DNA of 64,000 bases, from NCBI GenBank assembly GCA_020740775.1, contig JAHEWK010000001.1, positions 5,208,001 through 5,272,000 of the forward strand, written 5' to 3'. Origin of the DNA: Ilyonectria destructans (Eukaryota; Ascomycota; Sordariomycetes; Hypocreales; Nectriaceae). Below are positions 1-11,599 of this stretch, one piece after another. Each line of letters opens with the position of its first letter. Positions within the stretch are counted from its first letter, which is position 1. The notes beneath the pieces were generated by a model. It made no database searches. It worked only from the letters and a program-made list of their open reading frames with translations, and had not been told where the DNA came from. A program made the position numbers and the translations under genes.

Positions 1-2287
1 GCAATCGCGTGGACAACTGGCATGGCCTAGACTTTAGCCGGTAAGTGGTGGCGTTCACCTTCCCCCCTAAGCGCAAACATGACAACTGACATTACCTAGA
101 TTCGGAAAATTGAGGCTCTATGGCACCCTAAGGGTCGGGAAGGATAAAGTATCTTGGCAGGAGCTGGAATGCTTTCTGTTCGCCGAGATGCTTATTTGCG
201 TCAAGGAGAAGAAGCTCCCGCCACAGTTAGCGCAACAATGGGATGACAATGGCGCGCCCCGTAAGACGACACGATGCACGCTGAAGGGCTCAATTCTCAT
301 CAAGAAACACCTGAACGAGGTGGCAGAAACTGGTACTATCGATGAGAACGTCCTAACACTCAGTCTCTCGGTTGCCGAGTTGCCCCAGTTCCACCTCCGA
401 TTTGAGAACCGAAATCAGCTCAAGTTGTGGCAGCAGGCTTTGGTGGATCTGAACGCCGTCGAAACATCTCCTATGCGGAGCCCCGAATATGATCGTGGAG
501 AGGTATCGGAGACCGACGAAGAACTCGAATGGCAACGATCAGCGTCACGCCCCCAGAGGGTTTCTTCAGTCACCTCCTCGTGGGGTGGTGCCCGGTCAGC
601 TACAACGGCTCCCACCGAGTACACCAACTTCCCCAAGAGCCCGGTGCTGAACTCTATCCATGTCCCCATCGACGTTGTCATCGTGGTTCCCATCTCCTCA
701 TCTATGCAGGGAGTTAAGATCAACCTTGTCCGCGATGCCTTGAAATTCATGGTCAACACCCTTGGCGAGCGTGATCGCATGGGTCTGGTTACCTTTGGAT
801 CGGGAGGTGGTGGTGTCCCGATCGTCGGCATGACCACCAAGGCTTGGCCAGGCTGGAGCAATGTCTTGTCCTCCATCAAGCCTGTTGGCCAGAAGAGCCA
901 TCGCGCCGACGTGGTTGAGGGCGCTAACGTTGCTATGGACCTGCTTATGCAACGGAAGCACAACAACCCCATTGCGTCCATCATGCTGATCAGCGATGCA
1001 TCCACTTCCGATGCCGATAGCGTGGACTTTGTCGTCTCGAGAGCTGAAGCTGCCAAGATTACCATCCACTCTTTCGGGCTTGGAATGACCCACAAGCCTG
1101 ATACCATGATCGAGCTTTCCACGAGGACCAAGGCCTCGTACACCTACGTCAAGGACTGGATGATGCTCCGAGAATGTCTTGCGGGCTGTCTTGGTAGCAT
1201 GCAGACCCTATCGCATCAAAACGTCAAGCTGAAGCTCAAGCTTCCCGAGGGCTCACCGGCCAAGTTCCACAAAATCAGCGGCGCACTGCAGATCACGAAG
1301 CGAGCCACTGGACGAGATGCAGAGGCGTCTCTTGGCGACCTTCGGTTCGGCGACAAGCGTGACATTCTCGTCCAATTGGTTATTCTCCCCGACAACGCGT
1401 CTCAGGAGCAACTCCCTCAAGACCCGTGGGACAACATCGTTTCGGGTCTCGAGGCCCTCGGCGGGTCGATGGATACCGATGGTGAGAGAACGCTCTCGGT
1501 TGAAGAGGTTCCTTTGATCCAGGCCGACCTCAACTGGGGCGACATCCTGCGTGATGGCACCGTCACCCACATGCCTCGACCATCTCTGCTGGCCATCACT
1601 ATGCTGCCAGCTACCTCGAACTCGAAGAAGCCGTGGCAGAACTCGCCGCCCATTCCGCCTCACCCCAGCATCGTCCAGCGTCGCATGGAATTGCTTACCT
1701 CTGATATGCTTACTCGAGCGCTGACTCTGGTGAGCCGCGGTCAGCACGATCGTGCACACACTCTTCTGAACGAGACTCGCTCGATCCTGAAGGGTCTCGG
1801 AAAGGGTGGCCTCCCCCCAATCCCTCCCATGAATAACAGGTCGACGCCTTCGACGCCTCACCCTGCAAACGATAGTCACTCTGGTTTATCGACCACCCCC
1901 GATCGCAAGAACAGCCCCTCGCCGCCAGCCTCGGCGACATCCTCTGGTGCCAACGGCTTCCCAACTTCGTCGCAGATTGCCCGCAGCCGCTCCAACGATG
2001 GCTTGGGTCTTGGCGCTGGTATTGACGTGACTACCGTCAATGCCTTGGACCTGGAACTTGAGAGCAGTCTGGAGTGGATTAACCACCCCGCCGTCTTTAG
2101 CCGGGACAGCCGGAAGGCAGTTTTGCAGGCGATTGGCGTCATTAGCTCACAGCGCGCCTTCACCTTCCGAACGCCTATTGAGGGTCTTTGGTCTGCCCGT
2201 GTCGGTGGTGTCAGACGCCTCACCGAGAAGAGCCGTGAATGGCGAGAGGATGGCGGCGGCGAAGTTGGCATCATGGAGGAGGCGTAA
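1..2287 (+). CDS. PH plus von Willebrand A domain protein (RING/PH/VWA, Ste5-like architecture), 3' part
   Basis: The 5' end lies outside the window. Exon 1..40 is followed by an intron at 41..99 (GTAAGT donor, CTAG end) and a last exon 100..2287 ending in TAA. The splice gives continuous sequence (...GLDFSR then FGKLRLYGTLRVGKDK...). The first ~120 visible residues look like a PH domain ending in a QLKLWQQAL helix. A VWA-type fold follows, running from IDVVIVVPISSSM to roughly HSFGLGMTHKP, then a Ser/Pro-rich linker and a conserved C-terminal segment. Known: proteins with RING, PH and VWA domains include yeast Ste5, a MAPK scaffold. The RING part would lie upstream and is not visible, so the scaffold role is inference. 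Odd: the MIDAS motif DxSxS reads PISSS, so the metal-binding aspartate is missing. Family call fairly sure; pathway role unsure. Confidence 0.75.
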
Positions 2288-3290
2288 TCGTTTTCTCCCC
2301 TTTTTGAGACTGGTTTTCTCCAGCATCATTTATCGGCGCTACAACGGTTGGCGTCTGGTTTTCCGGCTTGGCTTATGACCCTAACGACCCAATTCCTGGA
2401 CGTTCCCCATGTCCTTTTCTCTACCTGCATTTTATGCGGCGTGTGATGCACGCGTTTGTTCTGCTTGTTTGGACATCGATACCATCTCATCATACCCCAT
2501 CCAAACGTCCCCTCTTGGGGAGTTTAACAATACCCCCTTTCCCATTTAGGCGCACCTCGTATCTTGGCTTTGACTTGTACTGGCTTGATTTTCTTGTTTG
2601 ATCGGCAATCTGTTTGCCAACAGCACAATGGTTGGCTGTTTCTCTCATGCTATCCTGTACAAGCCTCCGATTTGTTGAGAGAGAAGAAAGGGGTGTTACG
2701 AGACGAGATCGCGCCCTCTGGGCGATTTAGTTTTTTTGTTGGTCGTGTTTCTGCGCTTTTTGGCCTATACCACTGGTACTTTCCCGGTTGTTTGATTTTC
2801 CCTGTATCATATATAATTCATGTGCCGGACGGTCTTTGACCGATGCATATATATACATACCTTGATATATATCTGTACCTGGCTAGCTAGATATGCGCAA
2901 CGTCGAAGAATTTATGAGTTCAACTACCAATGTCCTTGACCAATAATTATGTCTCTGTTGAAATGGGTTTATCGATTATACGTCAACTCGTAGGTTCCCA
3001 GAGGTCAGCTTGGCGGAAGCTGGATGACATTGGGTATTGTCGTAAAGGTGTGGCATTACTGGGCGACGATCCCTGGGTATATTCCAATAAGAAGTCCCCG
3101 GGTCGGTTGGTACTCTAGGTAATATGCGTAGCAACTCTCTTGCACGCCATATGTTTTCCCCCTTCCATCCATCCACCTGCACATGCAGAAACCGCCTCGT
3201 TGGGGACATCTAACCATCCGTGCCTCGAGGGTTTTTACATTGAACCGTTCCCTTGCCTTGCCCAGCCTCCTTCAAATGCGCCGCCATCAT
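2288..3290. other. Intergenic region between convergent genes
   Basis: This 1 kb stretch lies between the stop codons of the VWA gene (+) and CCT8 (-). It must hold both 3' UTRs and polyadenylation regions. The most AT-rich part, about 2810-2900 with repeated ATATAT steps, is a plausible 3'-end region. I see no recognisable gene; the short open frames here show no family similarity. Confidence 0.6.
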
Positions 3291-5280
3291 TTAGTCCTCA
3301 TCCCAGTTCTGTACACAATGGTTAGCAACAGGGGATGCACCAGGAGGTTACGGTTGAGAACATACAGGGTTGGGGCCCGGAGGCTTTGGTCCACCAGCTT
3401 GTCGTGCCACGATGATCTGGTCGACCGAGAGGACTGTTCGGGCAGCCTCAGTAGCGAGCTTGATGGCCCAGGTCTTGGAAATGAGAAGATCGAGGATACC
3501 CTCATCCTTGGCGTCCAGAGTGCCGGTCTCATCATCGTTCTAGGGCTGTGAGTTAGTATCGCTCTGGGGTCAAGTCAAGGGCATTCAACTCACGTCGATA
3601 TCAACACCAGTGTCCCAGTCCTCGTTGTTGTGGTGGGCAGCATACAGTCTGCTTAGAACCTCGGTGGCGTCCAGACCAGCGCTCTCGGCGATGAGACGGG
3701 GCACAACCTCGAAGGCCTCACCGTACTTCTTGATGGCGTATTGGCTTAGACCCGGGGTCTTCTCGCCGTGGGCCTGTATCCTCTCAACCAGCTCAACCTC
3801 TGTGGCACCAGCGCCAGGTACAAGTCGGGGATCTCGTGTGATGGCCTTGACAACGTTGACACCATCATCGACAGCTCGCTCGACGTCGTCGAGATGGTTC
3901 TGGGTAGCACCACGCAGGACCAGGGTGGCGGTCCTGGTAACCTCATCCTCCTGCCGGAACACAGTAACTCGGTCACCGCCGATCTCGAGAGTCTCAACAA
4001 CGTCGATGCTGCCCATCTCATCGGGCATGGGGGCACCTAACCGGGCAAGGGGGGTGGCGCCGACGACGCGGCACACTCGTCGCATCTCGAACTTGCTGAG
4101 AATTCGGATGCACAGAATGCCGAAGCGGTTAAGGTAGTGCATGGCCAGGTCGCCGACTCGGTCACCGCAGACAACGACGCGCAGGCCAGAGTCGTATAGC
4201 TCCTTGATGGTGGCCTCGAGCTGAGTCTCCTCGCCCTTGGTGAAGTCCATCATCTCCTTGGCGTTGTGCAGGAGAACGGTTCCCTTGGTCTCAGTCTGGC
4301 TGGTATCGATGGGACAGGTGTACACACCGACCTTGGCGCGGGTGGCCTTCTTGACCGAGCCGTTGGGCTCCTTGGGGAAGACCATGCCCCTGACGACTCT
4401 GCTCTGATCCAGACTTCCACCCATGATCTTAACGACGCGGATATTGTCGACGTTGAAGTTGGCGGGGTTCTTGGGCAGGACGGCAAGGACGGCCTCGGAG
4501 ACGAGTTTAGCAAGGAAATCCTCGTTGCCGTTCTGCTTGCTGGCAATGACGGTGCTGATGGCCTTGCTGAGCTCCTCCTGATCACGGATATCCTCGACCT
4601 TGTCGACAGCAAGCTCCTCGAGGGTCTCGAGGGCGAACTTTTGGGCCTTCTCGTAGCCGATGACAATATCAGCGGCCTTGAGACCCATGCGCAGCAAGTC
4701 CTCAGCTTTTCGGAGCAGCTCGCCGGCAAGGACGATGACGAGGTTGGTGGCGTCACCCATCTCGGCCTCTTGTTGCTGAGAGGCCATGACGAGGAGCTTG
4801 GCGGCGGGGTGGACGACGTCGAGTTCACGGAGGATGGTGGCAGCGTCCGAGGTAAGAATCATCTTCTGGAGGTGGTTGATGACGACCTTGTTGCGGCCGT
4901 AGGGACCGAGGGAGGTCTGGACGGTGGAGGCGATAGCGCGGCAGGCGTCGATGTTGCGGAGGACGGCGCCATCTTCGGAGTCGTAGCTGTGAGGAGGGAA
5001 GAAAGACAATGGTTAGCGAGGGGTTGCGAGGCAGAGGAAGTGGTGGTAGAGGAAGTGGTAGTGGCTATAGCAGTAACGCAGACGGTCGTAGCTGGACAAA
5101 ATGGTGACGATGGATAGATATGTGGTGTATGTGTGCGTGGAGGGGAGTGGCGGGGAGCTTCACCCACATCCAGGCAAAGCAGGCACAGAGATACAGAGAC
5201 GGAGACGGAGACAACACTTACTTGTTGTAGCCCCCCTTGAAGAGGCCCGCGTTCGGGGCGTTGGGGATGTTGAGCGACAT
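3291..5280 (-). CDS. CCT8: T-complex protein 1 subunit theta (CCT8 chaperonin subunit)
   Basis: Theta subunit of the cytosolic TRiC/CCT chaperonin, which folds actin, tubulin and other proteins by ATP hydrolysis in a double eight-membered ring. Exons on the minus strand: 5280..5222, 4986..3594, 3539..3366 and 3308..3291; all introns are GT-AG and phases match, giving 547 aa, the usual CCT8 length. Exon 1 encodes the conserved start MSLNIPNAPNAGLFKGGYN. Visible group II chaperonin signatures are TSLGPYGRNK, the nucleotide-loop GDATN typical of theta, and LVPGAGATE. The last coding exon is only 18 nt and encodes NWDED plus stop; reading through the preceding intron instead would end the protein earlier as ...NPVCSQP. 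Upstream it is divergent from the INO80F-like gene, about 1 kb away. Very sure of identity. Confidence 0.96.
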
Positions 5281-6263
5281 GCTGGCGGCCACTACACGGT
5301 GCGTGCAAGTCTGGTCGTTGCGGGATGCTCAGGGGGTGAAGGGTTGGAGGTTTTGGAGGAGGGTCGTCGCTAGCTTCAGTCTCCCACCTTTGGCTCAGAA
5401 AATCTTGGGCAATCCAGGACCTTCTGTGGTGGTGGTGGGCGGTGGGCGGTGGGCGGTGGGATTTAGTGGGCTTTAGTGGGGAGGGAACTGCCTTCAGTGG
5501 CAGCCTGCTCTGTACTTGGCTCCAGCCACAGTCTCACAGCCTTGCAGCCTCACAAGCTCCACCCAACGCCTCCTGAGGCTGGTGCTATCCTTCAGCCTCG
5601 TCCCCCTGTGGCGTGCCTACAGAGAAACACCGTACTCGGATGGCTTCCACTGGACCCGTACCCCGGCGCGCCGCGGCTGGTGATGGTGAATGGACATTTT
5701 CCGCGCGCGCATTGCTCTTCACACTCCTGCTTAACCATCTCCTCCTCCATCGTCGCGTCCTCCGTCACGACCGGCCATTGACCCACGTCCTCCCGCATAA
5801 CGCCTCACGATCCAATCCCTGGCCATCGCCAATTGCGCTGCCATCGTCGCTCGCCTCGAAACCGCCCGAGTTGGAGTCGTCACAGCGCCGCAAAGCGCAG
5901 CGCAAGCCCACGCACCTTCTCCCTACACCATACATCGCACACACGCTGGGTACCGCCCATCATGCCTGGTAAGCCCTGCTCCTTGTTTTTTCTTGCCCAT
6001 TCCCGTGCCTGTAACATGCATATGATCTTCGACTGTGCCTTCCCGGTGCTCTCGCCTTCTGTATCCTCCAATCCTGACGCTGGATCGGCTCTGAATCGCA
6101 GCCTCGGGAGCCCACACGACCAGGCTCGAGTCTGTCTGCCCACTCTCCTCACTCTCCCTTGCATCCCTTCCCCATCCACCAGCCTCATCGCCTTTCTCCT
6201 CGCCTCCAACACATCGTTCTTTACCTCACAACCTACCCACTGCTTGCTCGTATCCCATCCGCC
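5281..6263. promoter_or_regulatory. Divergent intergenic region, CCT8 and INO80F-like gene
   Basis: About 1 kb between two start codons facing apart, so it should contain both promoters and 5' UTRs. The INO80F-like side is strongly C/T-rich, as in many filamentous-fungal promoters. An ATG near 5961 is followed within seven bases by a GTAAGC donor-like site, so a 5' UTR intron or a very short upstream coding start is possible but unproven. No gene is recognised here. Confidence 0.5.
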
Positions 6264-7307
6264 ATGCCTGTTACTCTGAAGCGGAAAGCCCCCGAAGCTG
6301 ACAACTCTCGTCCGTCATCAGCCATCCCATCCACCCTCCCCCCCTCCGTCGAGGAGGCCTATCGACGGAAGTGCGTCCAGCTTAAGAACCGCACGAACGA
6401 GGTCGAGGACGCCAACGATGCCGCCCGCCTGCGCCTCGCGCGCATCAAGCGCCAGGTCGAGAAGCTCCGGATAGAGCGCGCCTTCTTGCTTGAGCAACTC
6501 GCCAAGCGTACCAGCACCAATGTTGAAGACTCCGACGGGAGCCCTAGCCCGCCTCCTACGGTATGGATGTCTTTTTTCCTCTGTCTCTCTGCCTTGCTTT
6601 CGGAACCGTACACTGGCCAGCCAACGCGTTGGTCCACTTTCTCACCCTGTTTCAATGTTGATACTTGTGTCCTCCTGGAATAGGACCTCGCCAGTTTAGC
6701 TGAGTTGATGGTTAACCCCCGGAAGCCCAAGGATAAGCCACTGCGCACCAAGCGAGGCCATCGCAAGTCCATGGCCGTCGACGTCGACGCCAAGGCCAAC
6801 GCCGCGGGCTCCTTCACAACCAACCAAGCCCAGTCGCCCGTCTCCGAGACTGCCTCCCACGCCGCCGATGGCCGGGCGAAGGACCGCGCCAATGGCGTCT
6901 CCTCCAAGAAGCCTGTCGATGCCTTCGAAGTCTACTGCGACGAGAACCGAGCCGCTCTCGAGGCCAAGAAGAAGGAGGATGGCGATGACGATCTAAACGT
7001 CGAGGACGAGCTGGCCCGCAGCTGGAAGGAACTCCCTGACGCTGAAAAGGAGGAGTTTCAAATCAAGTTCGAGCAGGCGGTAGCCAAGGAGGCCGAGAAA
7101 GACGAGGTGTCGTCCCCGAGGGAGGAGAAGGAGGATAACGACGACAAGGAAGACAAGGAGGAGAAGGAGGAGAGTGAAGCCAAAGACGACAGGGAGGAGA
7201 AGTCTGAAAAGGCAGACAAGGCCCAGACCCAGGATGAGGATGTCGAGATGGGCAACTACGACACTGAGGATCAAGACACTCAGGCGGGTGAAAAGGCCGA
7301 GGAGTGA
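6264..7307 (+). CDS. INO80 complex subunit-like protein: INO80F-type coiled coil plus HMG-box-like region
   Basis: Exons 6264..6560 and 6684..7307 (phase 0, GTATGG donor, AATAG acceptor) give 306 aa. Residues ~29-83 (EEAYRRKCVQLKNR... LERAFLLEQLAKR) form a charged helical segment matching the INO80F/TFPT-type domain found in INO80 chromatin-remodelling subunits. Residues ~174-240 (KKPVDAFEVYCDENR... SWKELPDAEKEEF) resemble an HMG box, with a Pro-x-x-Ala-Phe start and a conserved Trp. The tail is a long acidic/lysine-rich stretch. Known: fission yeast Nht1 is an HMG-box protein of INO80. Inference: this protein is the filamentous counterpart, acting in the nucleus on nucleosomes. The ATG is the first in frame with the conserved MPVTLKRKAPE start. 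Convergent with the RMD1-like gene. Confidence 0.78.
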
Positions 7308-7649
7308 GCTACGACTGATGGGAGGCTTTTCAGGGAGGCGTTTTCGGTGGGTTAATGGATCATCTGTCATATTAATGGCTCGGCTATAGAGCCGTTCGGC
7401 TTTACATGGAGAATTGGTATTTGCACCATCTAGAAAAGAAAGAAGGGAATCACGCAAAAACACTGTTGCCGCGTATCATGTTCAGTCCTGCCGCGAAGCC
7501 ATTCTATCTAATACTGTATATTTACATCGGCACTCCGGATTGTACGTTTGAGGTGACCTATTCCAAGTTTAAGAAATACACGCAAGGGACCCGTCGCCCA
7601 CGCCATTGAACAACAAGATAAGACAAAGAAACGCCGTTACGCTGCAAGT
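7308..7649. other. Short convergent 3' intergenic region
   Basis: About 340 bases between the stop codons of the INO80F-like gene (+) and the RMD1-like gene (-). It is AT-richer than its surroundings, as expected for two 3' UTRs. I see nothing else in it. Confidence 0.5.
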
Positions 7650-9356
7650 TTACTCCCCCATGTACAGATCCACTACAATATTCACGGCGGCGACTAGGAT
7701 TTCTGCAGCGATGAGAACAATAACTATACGCCGGGGTTAGCCTCTGCAGGAGCTCACGCAATACGTTGGGGACCACTCACCAATCCACTCCAGCTTCTCG
7801 TCGTGGCCGTGGCTCAACTCGCCCTTGAGCACCGCCAACAGGTCCGCAATGACGTCCAGGCGCTCGGTCAGGAGGCCTACGCGCTGGTCCATCTCGAGGT
7901 AGCTCCTGACAGCCTGGTAGACGGGTTCTAGCTGGGGCTCGACCCAGAACAGCTCCGGGGTGTCGAGGACGGAGCCGTTCAGGTGGATGTTGATACGGAG
8001 GATGAACAACTCGCCAATTTGCATGTTGATTTGGGAGCGGCGCAGTGCGATCTTGCCGGTCAGGGCGATCTGGGTGGGGATATCCTTGCATGTCTCGACT
8101 GTCGAGGCAATGAGCTCTTCGAAGAGCGAGGTCTAACACGGCCATTAGTATCGTTTGGTGCAATCAGCTAAACCATCACTTACCTTGACGCTCTGTGCCA
8201 AGGCGTGGGAAATTGCCAGCTTGGTCATGTAGTTGGTCTTGTCACGCAGCGTGATGAAGTCGTTGTAGATGCGAGCCTGGTATTCTCTGGTGTAGTAAAA
8301 GTTGAACAGCTCCGTCTCGACATCGTCAGGCGCGAGCTTCTCTGTTTCAAACTTGGAAATGTCCTTGAGGAACTTGGCTTCCTGCGCCTCCGTCATTCCC
8401 CATATCACCACGACACCGTAGTCAAATAAGAAGACCTCGGGTGTGTGGATCTGGGTGTCAAAGTCGGGGTTGGTATCTGCGATAGCGCTCTCGTCGCCCA
8501 GGCCCGGACCCAGGAGGTCTTGGTTGGCTAGGTGGGAAATGTCTCCGTCGGCATGGCCATTGTAGGGCGGGATCCCATTTCCGGATTCGGCGCCATCCGG
8601 GTGCAGGTTTATCAAATCTTCTCTGATCTGCTGCCCTCCGTTGATGCCTTCGCCGCCCGTCGAGTGTCGACGCTCATAATTCTGAACGGGATCTGAGCGA
8701 TTGCGGGAGCTTTTTGTGTAGTTGTAAGGCGTGTATATACACTCGTCGATGAGCTTTGGGTTCGCGCCCCTCGACTTCCCCCTTCCCTTGAGGAACCGCA
8801 TCAGGCCGTCCATCTCGTATCGATTGGCGGTACAATAGGCTGTGACGCGTGGCAGCCGGGCACGGTCTGCTTTGCCCAGTCGTGCGGCATCTCTACGCGC
8901 TGTGGGATCTTTAATTCGGGTGTATTGGGAGTAGACGTCCCTCCCGCTCTCCTCGTCAACTCCCTCCTCGTCGATATCGGGGTTGGGCAGGAGCTTAAGC
9001 TTCTCCGTCTTCTTTGTGCTTCGCTGGGGGCCAATCTTGGGACCGAGACCCAATTGTGCGACGGCGGGCACCGCGCTCTGGCTGTTTCGTCGGCGGAGCT
9101 TGCTGTTGAGAGCGGCGAGGATGGGAGGGCCGCTGGTACCACTGGGTGAGGTGACTGGGCCAGAGGCATGGTGATGGGGATTTCGAGCTGGCAATTGCTG
9201 CCGGATGGGCGAGAAGGTGCGGGTAACGGGGTTTTCGCTAAATGTGACGGTACGGGGTCCCTTGGGACGGGTTGTTGAGGTTGTGGAAGTGGGCAGAAGA
9301 GGCGTAACCTCGCTGGTTGTCGCGCCGGACGTGGAGGTGGTGGTGCGAGACTCCAT
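7650..9356 (-). CDS. RMD1 / DUF155 family protein
   Basis: Minus-strand exons 9356..8184, 8132..7781 and 7723..7650 give 532 aa with matching phases. The N-terminal ~150 residues are Ser/Thr/Pro-rich and probably disordered. The DUF155 (YagE/RMD1) domain starts around RVTAYCTANRYEMDGLMRFL and includes FLFDYGVVVIWGMT, FYYTREYQARIYNDFITL and the LFWVEPQLEPVYQAVRSYLE helix. A C-terminal hydrophobic helix (WIVIVLIAAEILVAAVNIVV) ends just before the short tail DLYMGE and looks like a membrane anchor. The last two exons are needed to complete that anchor. Relatives are yeast Rmd1/Rmd8, linked to meiotic division, fission yeast Sif proteins and mitochondrial RMND1; the biochemical function is not established. 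Alternative start: the frame is open 5' of 9356, but 9356 is the first ATG. Confidence 0.9.
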
Positions 9357-10097
9357 TGCGGTTTCGGTTTCGGTGGTCAAGGATCAAAGAAGCAAGCCAC
9401 ATGCGAAATCAAAACACTTGGTGCATGTCCCTGACCTCAGGAGGGGGTGAGGAAAGGCGAGAATCGGGGATCGAGACCGATGGTTTATCGCGATAGTGTC
9501 GACGTTGGATGGTGACAAAAGTAGTAGAGCGGCATGGACCGGTTCGAGTGAAGAGCCTGTTGGGGGGTCGAGGCCAATGTTCTGACTGGTGATGACGTTC
9601 TGCGCAAGAAGGTTTTGTCCCATTTCGGGACCTGATGGGCCACAGTGAGACCCACTGAGCAGAGCTACTGCGGGGGCGTTTACAGGTGGGTCAAGCCACT
9701 AAGGCAACCTCTACAGCGCACATGCCTCCAGCGTGCTGGCCTCCCATTACTGCGTGAGCGTGAGCGTTCCTAGGCGCCTACACGGGGAACAGCGCCCGTC
9801 GCCCGCCCAATCCAAGCCCTTCCATGCTTGGGGTGATGCAAAAACATCGTCTCACTCTACCGCGAATCCGGAATAACGCCCCGACAGATGCTGTGCATCA
9901 CGAGGGTAAACAATGCACGTCCTTCACGAGTCAAAGCAAAATTCGAGTCTAGCTGTATTTCCCCGGATCTAAGGATGTAACTTATCCTCGGATATGGCTC
10001 CCATCTTATCCAATTCGACAACATTCCAGGGCCAAGCACCTACCTCCCTTACTCATTGCTTCCTTATATCATGGCGTCGCACATCTCATTGAAGGGC
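9357..10097. other. Intergenic region upstream of the RMD1-like gene
   Basis: About 740 bases between the RMD1-like start (both neighbours are on the minus strand) and the stop of the saccharopine-dehydrogenase-like gene. It should hold the RMD1-like promoter and the other gene's 3' UTR. No gene or repeat is recognised. Confidence 0.5.
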
Positions 10098-11599
10098 TCA
10101 TGCGTTGAGAAGCTTGACCTCAAACTTGAGGCCAGCCTTGTCAAGTCGGTCAATCAAGCCTTGTCCTAGACAAGCTGGAGTGTAGATTCCTCCATCCAGC
10201 TCATTGTCGTCCTCAAGGATGGTTGCCGCGGTTTCGGCTAGCAGCTTTCCCGTCACTGCACATGGTTAGCGGGCTCGGTTTACCATCCATCACACAGACG
10301 TTGAAACTCACAATAATACATGCCACCGCGGTGCCAGGTCCTGCAGTAGGCAATCTTGCTAGCAGCCTTCTCAGAGTCCGGGTATGCAACTCCCCGATAC
10401 TCAATCTCCTCCTTCTCCGTATCTTCCCTGCTCACGCCCTCTCCCGGTTGAAAGATGTAGCGCTTGATGACAGTCCTCGCCGGGGGGACAAGAGCGAGGA
10501 TGGCCATGCCAACAATCAGCATCCAATGGAAGACCATGCCGCTGAGCCAGTTTCGAGTCTTGAGGTACTCTCCCCACGTAAACTTGGGGCCGTAAAACTG
10601 GTCCTTCCTGGATGGCGTTTCCGAGAGAAGGCCCCAGGTACGTTCAACAACAGCAATGTCGGTAGATCCCATGGGAGACGTTGTCAACATGCCCAGGTTA
10701 GGAATGCTCCGCACACCAAAGATCTTCTCCAAGATGGAATCCCTGGGCCGCGAGGGCTCTGCGTGAGGAATAGGGGATAGAGCGTACGGGCTGCTCGCCG
10801 CCCTCACCTCCTCAACTGAGAACACGTCAAAGAGGGCCATTACGGTGGCAAGGGTACCTCCAGATGGTGTCGAGCTATGTCTCGTCAGTTGAGTTCTTGG
10901 GAGTACCGCGGCTAAAATACCTGATGTTGTGGATGGAAAGTTTCACGTCCTTGGTAGGAGCACCCAGCTCAGTGCGAATCGCCTTGGCCAGAGCCCAAGT
11001 GGTGAGATCCGCGGGCGCAGACTCGACACCTGTCTGAGGGAACAAGATGGCACCGCTGGCCTTCGCGGTCTTCTCATACTTCTTGATCATTTTGCTGACC
11101 CAAGCAGCCTCGCCGGTCACGTCGACGTAGTGGGTTCCATTCTCAGCGCAGGCTTTAAAGGCATGCTCACCATAGAGGGCGTACGGGCCGACCGTAGTGA
11201 GGAGCACACAGGTCTTCTTTGCCAGGGCACTCAAGTCCTCGTCATTGAGATTAGCGAGTTCAATGGCTATAATTCGTTGGTGCGTGTTAGCAATATGCTC
11301 ATCTCAAGGCCCAACATGGCAGATGCTTGGCGATGCCACGACATACCTGGAGGAGTGCGGTCAGAGTTCAGTCGCTTGCATTCATCCACAACGGACTGAA
11401 GCTTCGACTCAGAGCGGCCTGCAACCGCCCACTTCAAATCGGTAGGCAAATGGGTGGTGATGTATTCCGCCGTCAACTTGCCGGTGTAGCCTCACGAGAT
11501 CGTCAGCATCCCTGTCCTGTTGACACGTTCCGCCTTTTGCTCACCGGTGGCCCCAAAGACGACAATGTCGTACTGGCGACCATGCTCCTTGATCGGCAT
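10098..11599 (-). CDS. Saccharopine dehydrogenase-like oxidoreductase (SCCPDH type)
   Basis: Five exons on the minus strand: 11599..11545, 11490..11347, 11266..10921, 10874..10312 and 10255..10098, totalling 421 aa; every junction is GT-AG with matching phase. The N-terminus is a Rossmann nucleotide-binding motif, residues 13-23 (VVFGATGYTGK), split by intron 1 inside GATG. Conserved blocks such as VLLTTVGPYALYGE, THYVDVTGE and the C-terminal GGIYTPACLGQGL are typical of the saccharopine-dehydrogenase-like family (human SCCPDH, bacterial trans-acting enoyl reductases). A hydrophobic segment (MVFHWMLIVGMAILALVPPA) suggests membrane or lipid-droplet association. It is not the true lysine-pathway enzyme; substrate unknown. 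Upstream lies a MITE-bearing intergenic region. Confidence 0.9.

Noticed and set aside
4266..5117. 283-codon open frame on the plus strand over CCT8
   Set aside because: Antisense to a certain gene, with monotonous Asp/Leu/Gly/Val composition caused by codon bias.
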